Made by a program: the position numbers and the translations under genes. Below are positions 18,316 through 18,858 of a DNA stretch of 18,858 nt, in pieces (positions within the stretch are counted from its first letter, which is position 1; each line of letters opens with the position of its first letter). The stretch is from assembly GCF_001949145.1 (NCBI RefSeq), contig NW_019091360.1, positions 533,823-552,680 of the forward strand, read 5' to 3'. Below the pieces are notes generated by a model that did no database searches, was not told the origin of the DNA, and saw nothing but the letters and a program-made list of their open reading frames with translations. This stretch comes from Acanthaster planci (Eukaryota > Echinodermata > Asteroidea > Valvatida > Acanthasteridae).

Positions 18316-18858
18316 CTTAATACATAAGACTTTGGGAAAGTAACAAGATCTGAAGACACCTGGTTCAGGAAGACTGGGTCGCCATTTATTTGGAAGGTCA
18401 GGACAAAGTTAAAAAAATGAAAAAAAATGGAAATGTGATAACAACCCAACACAGTGCTACAAGTGGATTACTCGAGTGACCAATCAGGCACAAACCTATC
18501 AATCAAAACAAAAAGAAATGACGAAAATTAAATACATGTACACAGTAATTCAATGTGGAAGATGTGGGATAAAATAAAGTACCAGTACATACCAAATCAT
18601 CTATAAAGAACAAAAGACAAGGTCTCCTCAAAAAATGAGAGTTCAAAAATAAACTGGCCATCACGCACCTAGAGCATCACCTCAGTACTGAATACATGTA
18701 CATGAATAACAACTAGTACCTGAATCATACACAATGTAAAACACTTTATAAGGTAGTCACCCAGTCTAAGGCCACATGGTCACTGACCAGACAGGGTAAT
18801 AAATCCTCTTATCCTGACACACTGTCATGAATACTGTGGCGAATGCAACTGACACCTC
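18316..18858. other. AT-rich right edge without recognised features
   Basis: An A-rich tract at about 18411-18430 and two TACATGTAC words (18533, 18693) are the only structure visible. No part of the gypsy element's RNase H or integrase could be traced beyond 18315. Confidence 0.4.

Overview
This window looks like animal nuclear DNA, most plausibly from a marine invertebrate such as a cephalochordate, echinoderm or hemichordate. It is AT-rich and mostly non-coding, with scattered self-complementary TACATGTA-type motifs, degraded LINE and Ty3/gypsy sequence and several short elements with inverted ends. The one intact gene I recognise encodes a metazoan E3 ubiquitin ligase. There are no operons, ribosome binding sites or other bacterial features. 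The species assignment is inference only.

Layout. Positions 1-2950 hold a rearranged, 5'-truncated L1/Tx1-like LINE. Its reverse-transcriptase part lies on the minus strand (about 205-675) and its 3' part on the plus strand (about 1390-2672). The whole block is bracketed by a 16-bp C-rich minisatellite in opposite orientations (1-97 and 2906-2950). Positions 2951-4790 have no recognisable gene. Positions 4791-7174 carry three compact inverted-repeat elements (4791-5194, 5517-5886, 6768-7174) and a decayed C-rich minisatellite ending in a perfect 16-bp hairpin (6158-6275).

Positions 7765-8724 encode a complete, uninterrupted RNF41/NRDP1 orthologue of 319 residues: an N-terminal RING with the C3HC3D ligand set, two zinc-finger-like segments, a coiled coil and the C-terminal substrate/USP8-binding domain. 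About 5 kb of AT-rich sequence follows without a recognised gene. It contains an exact 33-bp tandem duplication, TACATGTA clusters and four TGAGTCA (AP-1-type) motifs within 118 bp (12897-13014).

Positions 15879-16200 combine two perfect TGACGTCA (CRE) palindromes with three copies of a CCAATCACAATG motif, two of them in the arms of a 38-bp inverted repeat. Positions 16704-17083 look like a minus-strand LTR. It abuts a plus-strand, frameshifted Ty3/gypsy pol fragment (about 17090-18315: protease end, reverse transcriptase, start of RNase H). The last 540 bp hold nothing I recognise.

No multi-gene pathway or operon-like system is visible. The observations most worth following up are the uninterrupted NRDP1 gene, the split LINE whose probable target-site duplication is inverted, the palindrome-built 404-bp element and the two clusters of transcription-factor-like motifs.
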